Shown here piece by piece: positions 25,377 to 34,731 of a stretch of 64,000 bases of DNA (positions are counted from its first letter, which is position 1; each line of letters opens with the position of its first letter). The notes beneath the pieces were generated by a model. It did not search any database, was not told the DNA's origin, and saw only the letters and a list, made by a program, of their open reading frames with translations. A program made the translations under genes and the position numbers. Source of the DNA: SFLA01 sp045595165 (GTDB lineage: Bacteria > Bacillota > Clostridia > Oscillospirales > CAG-382); the NCBI GenBank assembly GCA_045595165.1, contig JAZNZY010000019.1, positions 98,620 through 162,619 on the forward strand, given 5' to 3'.

Positions 25377-25949
25377 ATGACAGGCGGATTTTTTGCTTTA
25401 ATGTTCAGAATGAAATATATTAATCGTTGGGGGCTCATGCGTGCTTCCCGTACGGAGAATCTGGCGGAGCATTCCCTGGAGGTTGCCCTTATCGCCCACG
25501 CTATTGCATCTATCGGCAATGCGGTTTTTGAAAAGAATTATAATTGCGATCGTATCGCTGTCAAGGCGATGTATCACGATGCGCCCGAGATACTTACGGG
25601 TGATCTTCCCACGCCCGTCAAATATCATAATGACGAAATAAAGCGCGCTTACGATACGGTGGAGAATGCGGCGTACCAGCGTTTTTGCGATCTTATGCCG
25701 GTAGAGATAAAAGAGGATTATTCCGATCTTCTCGTTTGCACCGATGAGGAAAAGTCGGTTATAAAGGCGGCAGACAGTATCTGCGCGTATCTTAAGTGCG
25801 CGGAGGAAACGAACAGCGGAAACAAGGAGTTTTCCGTTGCACAGCAGACCACCTTTAAAAAGGTGTGCGATATCCAACTGCCGGAGGCAAAGTATTTTAT
25901 TGAAAATTGCTTAAGCAGCTTTAATCTTCCCCTTGACGATATAAAATAA
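25377..25949 (+). CDS. HD-domain 5'-deoxynucleotidase, YfbR-like
   Basis: 190 residues. The HD metal site is formed by EHSLEVALIAH (first His), the MYHDAPE HD pair and ADSICAYLKC (late Asp). RWGLMRASRTENLAEHS is the typical N-terminus of E. coli YfbR, which removes phosphate from deoxynucleoside 5'-monophosphates. DLPTPVKY also matches. I use the ATG at 25377, eight bases after AAAGGAG. The next gene follows by 43 bp. Role: nucleotide pool control; specificity inferred from family only. Confidence 0.88.
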   Translation: MTGGFFALMFRMKYINRWGLMRASRTENLAEHSLEVALIAHAIASIGNAVFEKNYNCDRIAVKAMYHDAPEILTGDLPTPVKYHNDEIKRAYDTVENAAYQRFCDLMPVEIKEDYSDLLVCTDEEKSVIKAADSICAYLKCAEETNSGNKEFSVAQQTTFKKVCDIQLPEAKYFIENCLSSFNLPLDDIK

Positions 25950-25992
25950 ACAAATATAAATATAAAATCCCTTTTTTACGGAGGAAACAAAA

Positions 25993-26790
25993 ATGAAAAT
26001 AGGTATTATTTCCGATTCCCTTCTTCTTGATTTTCCCGCATCGGTAAAGAGAGCATCCGATCTCGGCGCAAGCGGTATTCAGAAGTACCTCACCGGCGGT
26101 GAATTTTCCGCAGAGAATATGACTCCCGCAAAGATCGCCGAAATAAAAGATATAATGTCCTCTAACGGTATCGTATTTTCCGCCATCTGCGGCGATTTCG
26201 GCCTTGATCTTGATCATCCCGAGATAGTTGAAAAATCCAAGAAGGTGCTTTATTCCGCAAAGGAACTTGGCTGTAATATCGTTACCACCCATATCGGTCA
26301 CCTTTATCTTGAAGAAGATGCCCGTATGGAGCTCATCCGCACTAACGCACGCACTCTCGCAGAGTATGCGGACAGTATCGGATCCGTTTTTGCTGCTGAA
26401 ACCGGTACCGAAAAGGCACCCGTTCTCAAGGCGTTCCTCGATTCTCTCGGCGCAAAGGGTATGCGCGTAAATCTCGACCCCGCAAACCTCGTTATGGTTG
26501 CCAAGGACGATCCCGTTGCGGCTGTTGACATACTTAAGGATTATATCGTACACACCCACGCAAAGGACGGTATCGTTACAGATAAAACTTCTCATGGCTG
26601 GCTTGAGGTTCCTCTCGGACAGGGCGGCGTTGATTGGGATAACTACCTTGCGGCTCTTAACAGAATCGGCTATACCGGCTATCTCACCATCGAGCGTGAG
26701 TGCGGCGAAGACCCCGCAGCAGATATCAAGATGGCTGTTGACTTCCTTGGCACCAAGCTTGCAAAGCTGGGCATCGCACTTGATAAATAA
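25993..26790 (+). CDS. Sugar phosphate isomerase/epimerase family TIM-barrel protein
   Basis: 265 residues with the AP-endonuclease-2/xylose-isomerase-like TIM barrel. Metal-site candidates include the Glu in FAAETGTE, NLDPANL (Asp), HTHAKDG (His) and the late IERECG (Glu). Similar proteins isomerise or epimerise sugars and inositols; nothing here identifies the substrate. A GGAGG site precedes the ATG. It follows the YfbR-like gene closely and ends at a strong terminator, convergent with the purine operon. Confidence 0.8.
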   Translation: MKIGIISDSLLLDFPASVKRASDLGASGIQKYLTGGEFSAENMTPAKIAEIKDIMSSNGIVFSAICGDFGLDLDHPEIVEKSKKVLYSAKELGCNIVTTHIGHLYLEEDARMELIRTNARTLAEYADSIGSVFAAETGTEKAPVLKAFLDSLGAKGMRVNLDPANLVMVAKDDPVAAVDILKDYIVHTHAKDGIVTDKTSHGWLEVPLGQGGVDWDNYLAALNRIGYTGYLTIERECGEDPAADIKMAVDFLGTKLAKLGIALDK

Positions 26791-26807
26791 ATTTATACCA
26801 AATGCAA

Positions 26808-26835
26808 AAACTCCCGATTGCTCGGGAGTTTTTTA
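26808..26835 (+). terminator. Bidirectional terminator between the epimerase gene and fhs
   Basis: AAAACTCCCGA and TCGGGAGTTTT pair around a short loop, with A and T runs on the two sides, so it can end both the plus-strand pair and the minus-strand purine operon. Confidence 0.9.
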
Positions 26836-26846
26836 CATATATCGGT

Positions 26847-28514
26847 TTAGAAAAGTCCGGTTATTTTGCCGTTTTCGTCCACGTCGATTTTTTCTGCAGC
26901 GGGGACTTTGGGCAGACCGGGCATTGTCATAATATCACCGGTTAGGACAACTATAAATCCTGCGCCTGCGGAAATGCGCACGTTTTTAACGGTTATCTTA
27001 AATCCTTCGGGTGCGCCAAGCTTTGTGGGGTCATCGGAAAAGCTGTACTGTGTCTTTGCAATACATATAGGAAGATTTCCGTAGCCCAGCTCGGTAAGAC
27101 GGTCTATCTGCTTCTTTGCGGCGGGGAGCACGGATATACCGTCACCGCCGTAAACCTTTTTAGCCACTGCTTCGATCTTTTCTTCGATAGAAAGATCGGT
27201 TTCGTAGCTGAAGCGGAAGTTGTTTTCCTCTTCGCAAAGGCGAACAACCTCTTCCGCAAGAGCCATACCGCCCTTGCCGCCCTCTGCCCATACGGTAGAA
27301 AGCACGGTGTTAACGCCAAGCTCCTTGCATTTCGCTATAACGAGGTCGATCTCCGCATCCGTATCGGTGGGGAAGCGGTTAACCGCAACAACTGCGGGCA
27401 GACCGTAAACGTTCTTTATGTTGGAAACGTGGCGGAGCAGGTTGGGAAGTCCCTTGCCCAAAGCTTCAAGATCCTCGGTATTAAGCTCGGCTTTTGCTTT
27501 TCCGCCGTGCATCTTAAGAGCGCGGACGGTTGCAACAATAACTACCGCATCGGGCTTGAGTCCCGCATAACGGCACTTTATATCAAGGAATTTTTCTGCA
27601 CCCAGGTCGCCGCCGAAGCCTGCTTCTGTAACGGCGTAATCACCCAGCTTCATTGCCATTTTTGTAGCGATAACCGAGTTACAGCCGTGGGCGATATTCG
27701 CAAAGGGGCCGCCGTGTACGATTGCGGGGGTTCCTTCCAGAGTCTGAACCAGATTGGGCTTCAAAGCGTCCTTAAGGAGGGCGGTCATTGCGCCTGCAGC
27801 TTTAAGGTCACCTGCGGTAACGGGCTCGTCCTTATAAGTGTAGCCCACAACGATGCGGGAAATACGTTCTTTAAGATCGGTAATATCCTTTGCAAGACAA
27901 AGCACCGCCATAATTTCGGATGCTACGGTTATATCGTAGCTGTCCTCACGGGGAACGCCGTTCACTCTTCCGCCCAATCCGTCGGTAACGAAGCGAAGCT
28001 GTCTGTCATTCATATCCACACAGCGGTGCCAAGTGATACGGCGGGGGTCGATATTAAGGGCGTTGCCCTGATAAATGTGGTTATCCAGCATAGCGGCGAG
28101 AAGGTTGTTTGCCGCGCCGATAGCGTGGAAATCTCCCGTAAAATGAAGGTTTATATCCTCCATGGGAACTACCTGCGCCCATCCGCCGCCTGCGGCGCCG
28201 CCCTTTACCCCGAAAACGGGACCCAAGGAAGGCTCACGCAGAGCAACCATTACGTTTTTGCCGATACGTGCAAGTCCGTCGGCAAGACCGATAGTAGTGG
28301 TGGTTTTGCCTTCGCCTGCGGGAGTGGGAGTCATTGCCGTAACAAGAATAAGCTTGCCGTCTTCACGGGAAGAATTCTTAAGCAGAGAAAGGTCTATTTT
28401 TGCCTTGTTCCGTCCGTACAGTTCCAGATATTCTTCGGGTATGCCTGCCTTTTGGGCTATCTCGCTTATATGGCGGAGTTTAACGGATTGAGCTATTTCA
28501 ATGTCTGTAAGCAT
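26847..28514 (-). CDS. fhs: Formate-tetrahydrofolate ligase
   Basis: Makes 10-formyl-THF from formate, THF and ATP. 555 residues, full family length. The nucleotide loop is TPTPAGEGKTTTTIGLADGL (about 62-81). Other family blocks are REPSLGPVFGVKGGAAGGG, the FTGDFHA segment and the C-terminal DIMTMPGLPKVPAA. It is the tenth and last gene of the purine operon, 18 bp after purL, supplying the formyl donor used by PurN and the AICAR transformylase encoded upstream. Confidence 0.97.
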   Translation of the reverse strand: MLTDIEIAQSVKLRHISEIAQKAGIPEEYLELYGRNKAKIDLSLLKNSSREDGKLILVTAMTPTPAGEGKTTTTIGLADGLARIGKNVMVALREPSLGPVFGVKGGAAGGGWAQVVPMEDINLHFTGDFHAIGAANNLLAAMLDNHIYQGNALNIDPRRITWHRCVDMNDRQLRFVTDGLGGRVNGVPREDSYDITVASEIMAVLCLAKDITDLKERISRIVVGYTYKDEPVTAGDLKAAGAMTALLKDALKPNLVQTLEGTPAIVHGGPFANIAHGCNSVIATKMAMKLGDYAVTEAGFGGDLGAEKFLDIKCRYAGLKPDAVVIVATVRALKMHGGKAKAELNTEDLEALGKGLPNLLRHVSNIKNVYGLPAVVAVNRFPTDTDAEIDLVIAKCKELGVNTVLSTVWAEGGKGGMALAEEVVRLCEEENNFRFSYETDLSIEEKIEAVAKKVYGGDGISVLPAAKKQIDRLTELGYGNLPICIAKTQYSFSDDPTKLGAPEGFKITVKNVRISAGAGFIVVLTGDIMTMPGLPKVPAAEKIDVDENGKITGLF

Positions 28515-28532
28515 ATTTTTCTCCTGCTCCTT

Positions 28533-31500
28533 TTATTTTTTAAAGTATTTTACTGCGGATCTGAACAATCCCATATCGTATTCGCCGGGAACGTTGCGGT
28601 AAAGATTTTTGTATACACGCTCGGAATGTCCCATCTTACCAAGCACACGTCCGTCGGGAGAGGTGATACCCTCGATAGCAAACGTACTGTTGTTGGGGTT
28701 GAAGCGGATATCGGAAGTGGGGTTGCCGCACTCGTCTACGTACTGAGTTGCGATCTGACCTGCTTCGGCAAGTGCCTTTACAGTTGCATCGTCAGCAAAG
28801 AATCTGCCTTCACCGTGGGAAATGGGCACGGTGAATATATCACCTACCTTTGCTTCTGCCAGCCAGGGAGATTTGTTGGAGCAAACTCTGGTCTTTACCA
28901 GTCTGGACTGGTGGCGGGAAATGGTGTTAAAGGTAAGGGTAGGTGCGTTTTCATCGGGATCTCTTATTTCGCCGTAGGGAACAAGGCCCAATTTAACAAG
29001 CGCCTGGAATCCGTTACAGATACCGCACATAAGACCGTCGCGTTCCTTAAGCAAGCGGTTAACAGCCTGCTTTACGTTTTCGCCTCTGAAGAATGCGGTA
29101 ATGAATTTACCGGATCCATCGGGCTCGTCGCCGCCGGAAAATCCGCCGGGAACGAATATTATCTGGCTTTGGTCGATAAGGGAAGCAAATTTTTCCGCGC
29201 TTCTCTCAACGCCCTTGCCGGTAAGGTTGTTAATAACGAATATTTCGGGGGCAGCGCCTGCATCCTCAAGTGCGCGGGCGGTATCGTATTCACAGTTTGT
29301 GCCGGGGAATACGGGGATAAGCACCTTGGGGCTTACGTGGGCAACGTGAGGAGCAACACGCTCGGTTGCTTCATAGCTGAATGCGGGAATATCCTTTTCG
29401 CCCTGCTTGATATTGCAGGAGTAAACGCCTTCTAATCTGTCTTCCCAAGCATTTATAACCTTGTTAAGGCAAACCTTTTCGCCCTTACGGGAGAAGGTTT
29501 GAGTATCGTTGGTAGTACCAAGAAGCACAGCCATATCCTCTGCATCATCGGAAAGCTCGATAATAAAGGAGCCGTAGGAATAACCGTAAAGCAGGGAATC
29601 GGGATAATTATCATCAATATCCACGCCGATACCGTTACCTGCTGACATTTTGATGATCGCTTCCATAGCGCCGCCGGAAACGGGAGTCCATACGGAAAGC
29701 GCCTTTCCGCTTCTTATGAGGTCGGTAACCATATTGAACAGATTAACCATATCTTCGCCAACGGGAAGCTTATCCTTGCCGTAAGGAGGTACGAGATGTA
29801 CTATTCTGTGGCCTGCGCCCTTGAATTCGGGGGAAACAACGTCCTGCGCCTTGCCGTCGGTAACAGCGAAGGAAACCAGAGTGGGAGGCACGTTTATATC
29901 CTCGAAGGAGCCGGACATAGAGTCCTTACCGCCGATAGAGGCAACCTTCAGCTCCTTCTGTGCGCGGAGTGCGCCGAGGAGTGCGGAGAAGGGCTTGCCC
30001 CAGCGTGCGGGGTCCTTAAGAGGTTTTTCAAAGTATTCCTGGAAAGAAAGGTATACGTCCTTGAAGGAAGCACCGGTAGCAACAAGCTTTGCCACGGATT
30101 CCGTAACTGCCAGATATGCGCCGTGATAAGGGCTCTTTTCGCTGATATAGGGGTTGTAGCCGTATGCCATGAAGGAACAGCTGTCGGTTCTGCCGTGCTC
30201 AAGGGGAATGAGTGTAGCCATAGCCTGAGGAGGGGTAAGCTGGTTCTTACCGCCGAAGGGCATAAGTACTGCGCCCGTGCCTATAGTAGAGTCAAAACGC
30301 TCGGAAAGACCGCGCTTTGAGCATATATTAAGATCGGTAGCGTAGGAAAGCACGTTTTCCTCAAAGCTTCCTTCGGGAAGGGGCTTGCAGTATTCGCAAA
30401 CCGCAGGTGCGGGAGCAATATTTATATGCTTTGCCGCGCCGTTGGAATCGAGAAATTCTCTGGAAAGATCAACGGTGGTAACGCCGTTCCACTCCATACG
30501 CAGACGGGGCTCTTCCGTAACCTCTGCAATAACGGTAGCTTCAAGGTTTTCGGTGTCCGCAAGAGAAACAAACTTTTCCACGTCTTCTGCGGCAACGACA
30601 ACAGCCATTCTTTCCTGGCTTTCGGAAATAGCAAGCTCGGTGCCGTCAAGTCCTTCGTATTTCTTGGGTACTGCGTTAAGGTTTATCTTAAGACCTGCCG
30701 CCAATTCGCCCACGGCAACGGATACACCGCCTGCGCCGAAGTCGTTACAACGCTTGATCATAAGAGAAGCTTCTTTGTTGCGGAACAGACGCTGTAATTT
30801 TCTTTCTTCGGGAGCGTTACCCTTCTGAACCTCTGCACCGCAAGCGGTAAGAGATTGTGCGGTGTGGGATTTGGAGGAGCCGGTTGCACCGCCGCAGCCG
30901 TCACGACCCGTTCTGCCGCCGATAAGTATAACCTTATCACCGGGGGCGGGGCACTCTCTGCGTACGTTTTCTGCGGGAGCCGCGCCGAGAACTGCGCCTA
31001 TCTCCATACGCTTTGCCACGTAGCCGGGGTGGTATATTTCATCTACCTGACCGGTAGCAAGACCGATCTGGTTACCGTAGGAGGAATAACCTGCCGCCGC
31101 GGTGGTAACTATCTTTCTCTGGGGAAGCTTGCCGGGAAGAGTTTCGTTAAGCGGCTTTGTGGGGTCTGCCGCGCCGGTTACGCGCATTGCGGCGTAAACG
31201 TAGGAACGGCCGGACAGAGGATCGCGGATAGCGCCGCCGATACAGGTAGCCGCACCGCCGAAGGGCTCTATCTCGGTAGGATGGTTGTGGGTTTCGTTCT
31301 TGAAGAGAAGCAGCCAGTCCTCCATACCGTTTTCGGTTTCCACCTGCATTTTTACGGTGCAGGCGTTGATCTCTTCGCTTTCGTCAAGCTTTGCTAAAAG
31401 TCCTTTTGCCTTAAGGTATCTTGCACCGATAGTGCCGATATCCATCAAGGTTTCGGGCTTTGTTCTGTTAAGCTCCTTACGGGTGTTTTTGTAATCCTCG

Positions 31501-32237
31501 TAGGAAGCGAGAATTATGGGATCGTCCGTCTTTACGGAATCTATCTCCGTAAGGAAGGTGGTGTGTCTGCAGTGGTCGGACCAGTAGGTATCTATAACGC
31601 GGAGCTCGGTCATAGTGGGATCTTTTCCCTCACTGCGGAAGTAATTGCGGCAGAAGAGAATATCGTCCCCGTCCATAGCTAAGCCGTATTCGCCCACCAG
31701 CTTTATTACGTCTTCATCGGACATATTTATAAAGCCTTCCAGTACGGGAACGGTGGTGGGAATTTCATATTCGGTAACCAGCGTTTCGGGCTTGTCCATA
31801 CAAGCAACGCGGCTTTCCACGGGGTTGATAACATATTTAATTATATCGTTTTTCTGGGCTTCGGTAATGTTGCCGTATATAGCGTAAACCTTTGCGCTTC
31901 TTATCAAAGGCTTTTCGCCGCAGGACATAAGCTGGATGCACTGTGCCGCACTGTCTGCACGCATATCAAACTGACCGGGCAGATATTCGGATGCGAATAC
32001 GGTTTGGGCATCCGTATAGGGAAATTCGTAGGTAACGTTATCCAACTGAGGCTCGGAGAATACGGCAGATACTGCCTTGTTGAAGTTCTCCTCGCTTATA
32101 TTTTCCGCATCATAGCGGTTGAGAAGCTTTACGTCGGTAACGCTCTCAATGCCCAGAAGACCGTTAATATCCGCCTTCAGAGCATCTGCTTCAAGGGTAA
32201 GACCCTGCTTTTTTTCAACAAATAATCTGTATACCAT
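28533..32237 (-). CDS. purL: Phosphoribosylformylglycinamidine synthase, single chain
   Basis: Step 4 of purine synthesis: FGAR + Gln + ATP to FGAM. The 1,234 residues comprise an N-terminal PurS-like domain, two AIR-synthase-like halves (NETHNHPTEIEPFGGA in the first, GGKDSMSG in the second) and a C-terminal glutamine amidotransferase with nucleophile Cys in LMCGICNGFQ and its His/Glu in SHGEGRF. This is the fused large form rather than the separate PurS/PurL/PurQ of most Bacilli. Follows purD by 3 bp. Confidence 0.97.
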   Translation of the reverse strand: MVYRLFVEKKQGLTLEADALKADINGLLGIESVTDVKLLNRYDAENISEENFNKAVSAVFSEPQLDNVTYEFPYTDAQTVFASEYLPGQFDMRADSAAQCIQLMSCGEKPLIRSAKVYAIYGNITEAQKNDIIKYVINPVESRVACMDKPETLVTEYEIPTTVPVLEGFINMSDEDVIKLVGEYGLAMDGDDILFCRNYFRSEGKDPTMTELRVIDTYWSDHCRHTTFLTEIDSVKTDDPIILASYEDYKNTRKELNRTKPETLMDIGTIGARYLKAKGLLAKLDESEEINACTVKMQVETENGMEDWLLLFKNETHNHPTEIEPFGGAATCIGGAIRDPLSGRSYVYAAMRVTGAADPTKPLNETLPGKLPQRKIVTTAAAGYSSYGNQIGLATGQVDEIYHPGYVAKRMEIGAVLGAAPAENVRRECPAPGDKVILIGGRTGRDGCGGATGSSKSHTAQSLTACGAEVQKGNAPEERKLQRLFRNKEASLMIKRCNDFGAGGVSVAVGELAAGLKINLNAVPKKYEGLDGTELAISESQERMAVVVAAEDVEKFVSLADTENLEATVIAEVTEEPRLRMEWNGVTTVDLSREFLDSNGAAKHINIAPAPAVCEYCKPLPEGSFEENVLSYATDLNICSKRGLSERFDSTIGTGAVLMPFGGKNQLTPPQAMATLIPLEHGRTDSCSFMAYGYNPYISEKSPYHGAYLAVTESVAKLVATGASFKDVYLSFQEYFEKPLKDPARWGKPFSALLGALRAQKELKVASIGGKDSMSGSFEDINVPPTLVSFAVTDGKAQDVVSPEFKGAGHRIVHLVPPYGKDKLPVGEDMVNLFNMVTDLIRSGKALSVWTPVSGGAMEAIIKMSAGNGIGVDIDDNYPDSLLYGYSYGSFIIELSDDAEDMAVLLGTTNDTQTFSRKGEKVCLNKVINAWEDRLEGVYSCNIKQGEKDIPAFSYEATERVAPHVAHVSPKVLIPVFPGTNCEYDTARALEDAGAAPEIFVINNLTGKGVERSAEKFASLIDQSQIIFVPGGFSGGDEPDGSGKFITAFFRGENVKQAVNRLLKERDGLMCGICNGFQALVKLGLVPYGEIRDPDENAPTLTFNTISRHQSRLVKTRVCSNKSPWLAEAKVGDIFTVPISHGEGRFFADDATVKALAEAGQIATQYVDECGNPTSDIRFNPNNSTFAIEGITSPDGRVLGKMGHSERVYKNLYRNVPGEYDMGLFRSAVKYFKK

Positions 32238-32240
32238 TTA

Positions 32241-33506
32241 TCAGACCTTCGCTTTCATCGCTCTTGCGCCTATATCCTTGCGGAAATATGCGTTCTTAAA
32301 GCCTATTTTTTGTGTTGCGGCGTAGGATTTTTCTATCGCCTCTCCAAGAGTATCCGCAATGCAGGTGATACCCAAAACACGTCCGCCTGCGGTAACAAGT
32401 ACTCCGTCTTTAATTTTTGCGCCTGCGTAGTAAACTTCACCGTCGATATCGCCGTTTTGTACTATCTCAAAGCCGCTTTCGTATTTTTCGGGGTATCCTT
32501 CGGATGCCTCTATAACACAGCAAGCGTGTTTTTTGGAGAATTTAACTTCGCACTCGTCAAGGGTTCCGCTGCTTACCGCCTGCATAACCGTAAACAGATC
32601 GCTTTCCAAAAGGGGAAGCACAACCTGTGTTTCGGGATCGCCGAATCGGCAGTTGTATTCAATAACCTTGGGGCCGTTGGGCGTGAGCATAAGACCAAAA
32701 TACAGACATCCCGTAAAGGGACAGCCCTCTTTGTTCATTGCGTCGATAGTGGGAAGGAAGATCTCCTTCATACATCTGTCCGCCATTTCGGGAGTGTAAT
32801 AGGGGTTGGGAGCAACCGTACCCATACCTCCGGTGTTAAGTCCCTCGTCGTTATCATGCGCTCTCTTGTGGTCCATAGAGGATATCATGGGAACCACAGT
32901 CTTTCCGTCCGTAAAGGAAAGCACGCTTACCTCGGGACCGGTGAGAAACTCTTCCACAATAATATTTTTTCCGCTGTCGCCGAAGCGATTGTCCAGCATC
33001 ATGGATTTAACCGCTTCTACAGCTTCTTCTCTGGTCTGGGCAATAACAACGCCTTTGCCCAAAGCAAGACCGTCTGCTTTAATAACCGTGGGGATAGGGC
33101 AGGAAGAAACGTATTCCAAAGCTTTGTCCGCATCGTAAAAGCATTCTGCTTTAGCGGTGGGAATACCGTATTTATTCATAAGATTTTTGGAAAACACCTT
33201 GCTTCCCTCTATCTGCGCCGCCGCCTTGGAGGGGCCGAAGCAGGGGATACCCTTTTCACGGAGTCTGTCGCAAGCGCCCAGCACCAGAGGGTCGTCGGGA
33301 GCCACAACAGCGTAATCAATGTTGTTTTCCAAAGCAAAGTTTACAATGCCGTCCAGGTCCTTTGCGCCGATATTAACACATATTGCATCCGCCGCGATAC
33401 CGCCGTTGCCGGGGAGTGCGTAAAGCTCGGTTATTTCCGTGCTCTTTTTAAGCGATTTGATTATGGCGTGCTCACGTCCGCCGCCGCCTACAACCATTAC
33501 CTTCAT
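32241..33506 (-). CDS. purD: Phosphoribosylamine-glycine ligase (GAR synthetase)
   Basis: Step 2 of purine synthesis, joining glycine to phosphoribosylamine with ATP. 421 residues with the ATP-grasp plan: N-terminal MKVMVVGGGGREHA, central KADGLALGKGV, the metal-binding EYNCRFGDPETQ and a closing GRVLGITC. Sits between purH and purL in the operon. No unusual features. Confidence 0.97.
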   Translation of the reverse strand: MKVMVVGGGGREHAIIKSLKKSTEITELYALPGNGGIAADAICVNIGAKDLDGIVNFALENNIDYAVVAPDDPLVLGACDRLREKGIPCFGPSKAAAQIEGSKVFSKNLMNKYGIPTAKAECFYDADKALEYVSSCPIPTVIKADGLALGKGVVIAQTREEAVEAVKSMMLDNRFGDSGKNIIVEEFLTGPEVSVLSFTDGKTVVPMISSMDHKRAHDNDEGLNTGGMGTVAPNPYYTPEMADRCMKEIFLPTIDAMNKEGCPFTGCLYFGLMLTPNGPKVIEYNCRFGDPETQVVLPLLESDLFTVMQAVSSGTLDECEVKFSKKHACCVIEASEGYPEKYESGFEIVQNGDIDGEVYYAGAKIKDGVLVTAGGRVLGITCIADTLGEAIEKSYAATQKIGFKNAYFRKDIGARAMKAKV

Positions 33507-33527
33507 ATTATATTATTCCTCCAAAAA

Positions 33528-34712
33528 TTAATGGTGGAACAGTCTTGTTCCGGTAAAGCACATTGCCATTCCGTACTTGTTGCAGGTTTCGATAACCTGA
33601 TCGTCCCTCACGCTTCCGCCGGGCTGTGCCACGTAGGAAACACCGCTTCTTCTGCCGCGCTCAATGTTATCGCCGAAGGGGAAGAAAGCATCGCTTCCCA
33701 GAGAAACACCGGTAATGGTATCCAGATATGCTCTCTGCTCTGCCTTGGTGAAAACTGCGGGACATTCGGTAAAGAATTTCTGCCATTCGCCGTCTGCAAG
33801 AATTTCATCGGGATTTTCGGAAAGGTAAATATCAATACAGTTATCTCTGTCGGGTCTGCCGATATCAGCCTTAAAGGGGAGGTTCAGGCACTTTTCGTGC
33901 TGTCTGAGGTGCCAAAGGTCTGCTTTGCTTCCTGCAAGACGGGTACAAAGGATACGGGACTGCTGACCTGCGCCAACGCCGATAGCCTGTCCGTCATAAG
34001 CGTAGCAAACGGAGTTGGACTGGGTGTATTTAAGGGTTATAAGCGCAATAACGAGATCTCTCTTTGCATCTTCGGAAAGCACCTTGTTTTCGGTAACGAT
34101 ATTGTTAAGGCATTCGGGATCTATTTTAAGATTATTTCTGCCCTGCTCAAAGGTAATACCGAACACCTGCTTCTTTTCAGCTTCTGCGGGAACGTAGTCG
34201 GGGTCGATCTTTACAATATTATAACTGCCCTTGCGCTTGGATTTAAGTATCTCCAAAGCTTCGTCGGTGTAACCGGGAGCGATAATTCCGTCGGATACCT
34301 CGCGCTTGATTATCATAGCGGTGGTAGCGTCGCACTCTCTGGAAAGAGCTATCCAATCGCCGAAGGAGGACTGTCTGTCCGTACCTCTTGCTCTTGCGTA
34401 TGCGCAGGCGAGAGGGCTTTCGTCAAGACCTTCAATATCATCAACGAAGAACGCCTTTTTCTGTGCATCGGAAAGAGGGTTGCCTACAGCGGCAGAGGTA
34501 GGGGAAACGTGCTTGAAGGAGGTAGCCGCAGGCATATTCAAAGCGGCGTCAAGCTCCTTTACCAACTGCCAGGAGTTAAAAGCATCAAGAAAGTTTATGT
34601 ATCCCGGTCTGCCGTTAAGTATTTCAACGGGAAGATCGGTTCCGTCTTCCATATATATTTTGGAATTCTTCTGGTTGGGGTTACAGCCGTATTTAAGTAC
34701 AAATTCTTTCAT
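33528..34712 (-). CDS. purH: AICAR formyltransferase, stand-alone (no IMP cyclohydrolase domain)
   Basis: Transfers the formyl group of 10-formyl-THF to AICAR. The 394 residues correspond only to the C-terminal transformylase half of bifunctional PurH: MKEFVLKYGCNPNQ at the start, TSFKHVSPTSAA (catalytic Lys-His), and the closing PFGDNIE...YVAQPGGSVRDD. The N-terminal cyclohydrolase domain is absent; the neighbouring PurO-type protein fills that role. The ATG at 34712 is preferred; an ATG three codons earlier lies too near the AAGGAG site. Confidence 0.93.
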   Translation of the reverse strand: MKEFVLKYGCNPNQKNSKIYMEDGTDLPVEILNGRPGYINFLDAFNSWQLVKELDAALNMPAATSFKHVSPTSAAVGNPLSDAQKKAFFVDDIEGLDESPLACAYARARGTDRQSSFGDWIALSRECDATTAMIIKREVSDGIIAPGYTDEALEILKSKRKGSYNIVKIDPDYVPAEAEKKQVFGITFEQGRNNLKIDPECLNNIVTENKVLSEDAKRDLVIALITLKYTQSNSVCYAYDGQAIGVGAGQQSRILCTRLAGSKADLWHLRQHEKCLNLPFKADIGRPDRDNCIDIYLSENPDEILADGEWQKFFTECPAVFTKAEQRAYLDTITGVSLGSDAFFPFGDNIERGRRSGVSYVAQPGGSVRDDQVIETCNKYGMAMCFTGTRLFHH

Positions 34713-34731
34713 ATTTATCATTTACTCCTTT

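Noticed and set aside
27429..29435. 668-codon plus-strand frame opposite fhs and purL
   Set aside because: Antisense shadow of two strongly conserved genes; no start signals or recognisable motifs.
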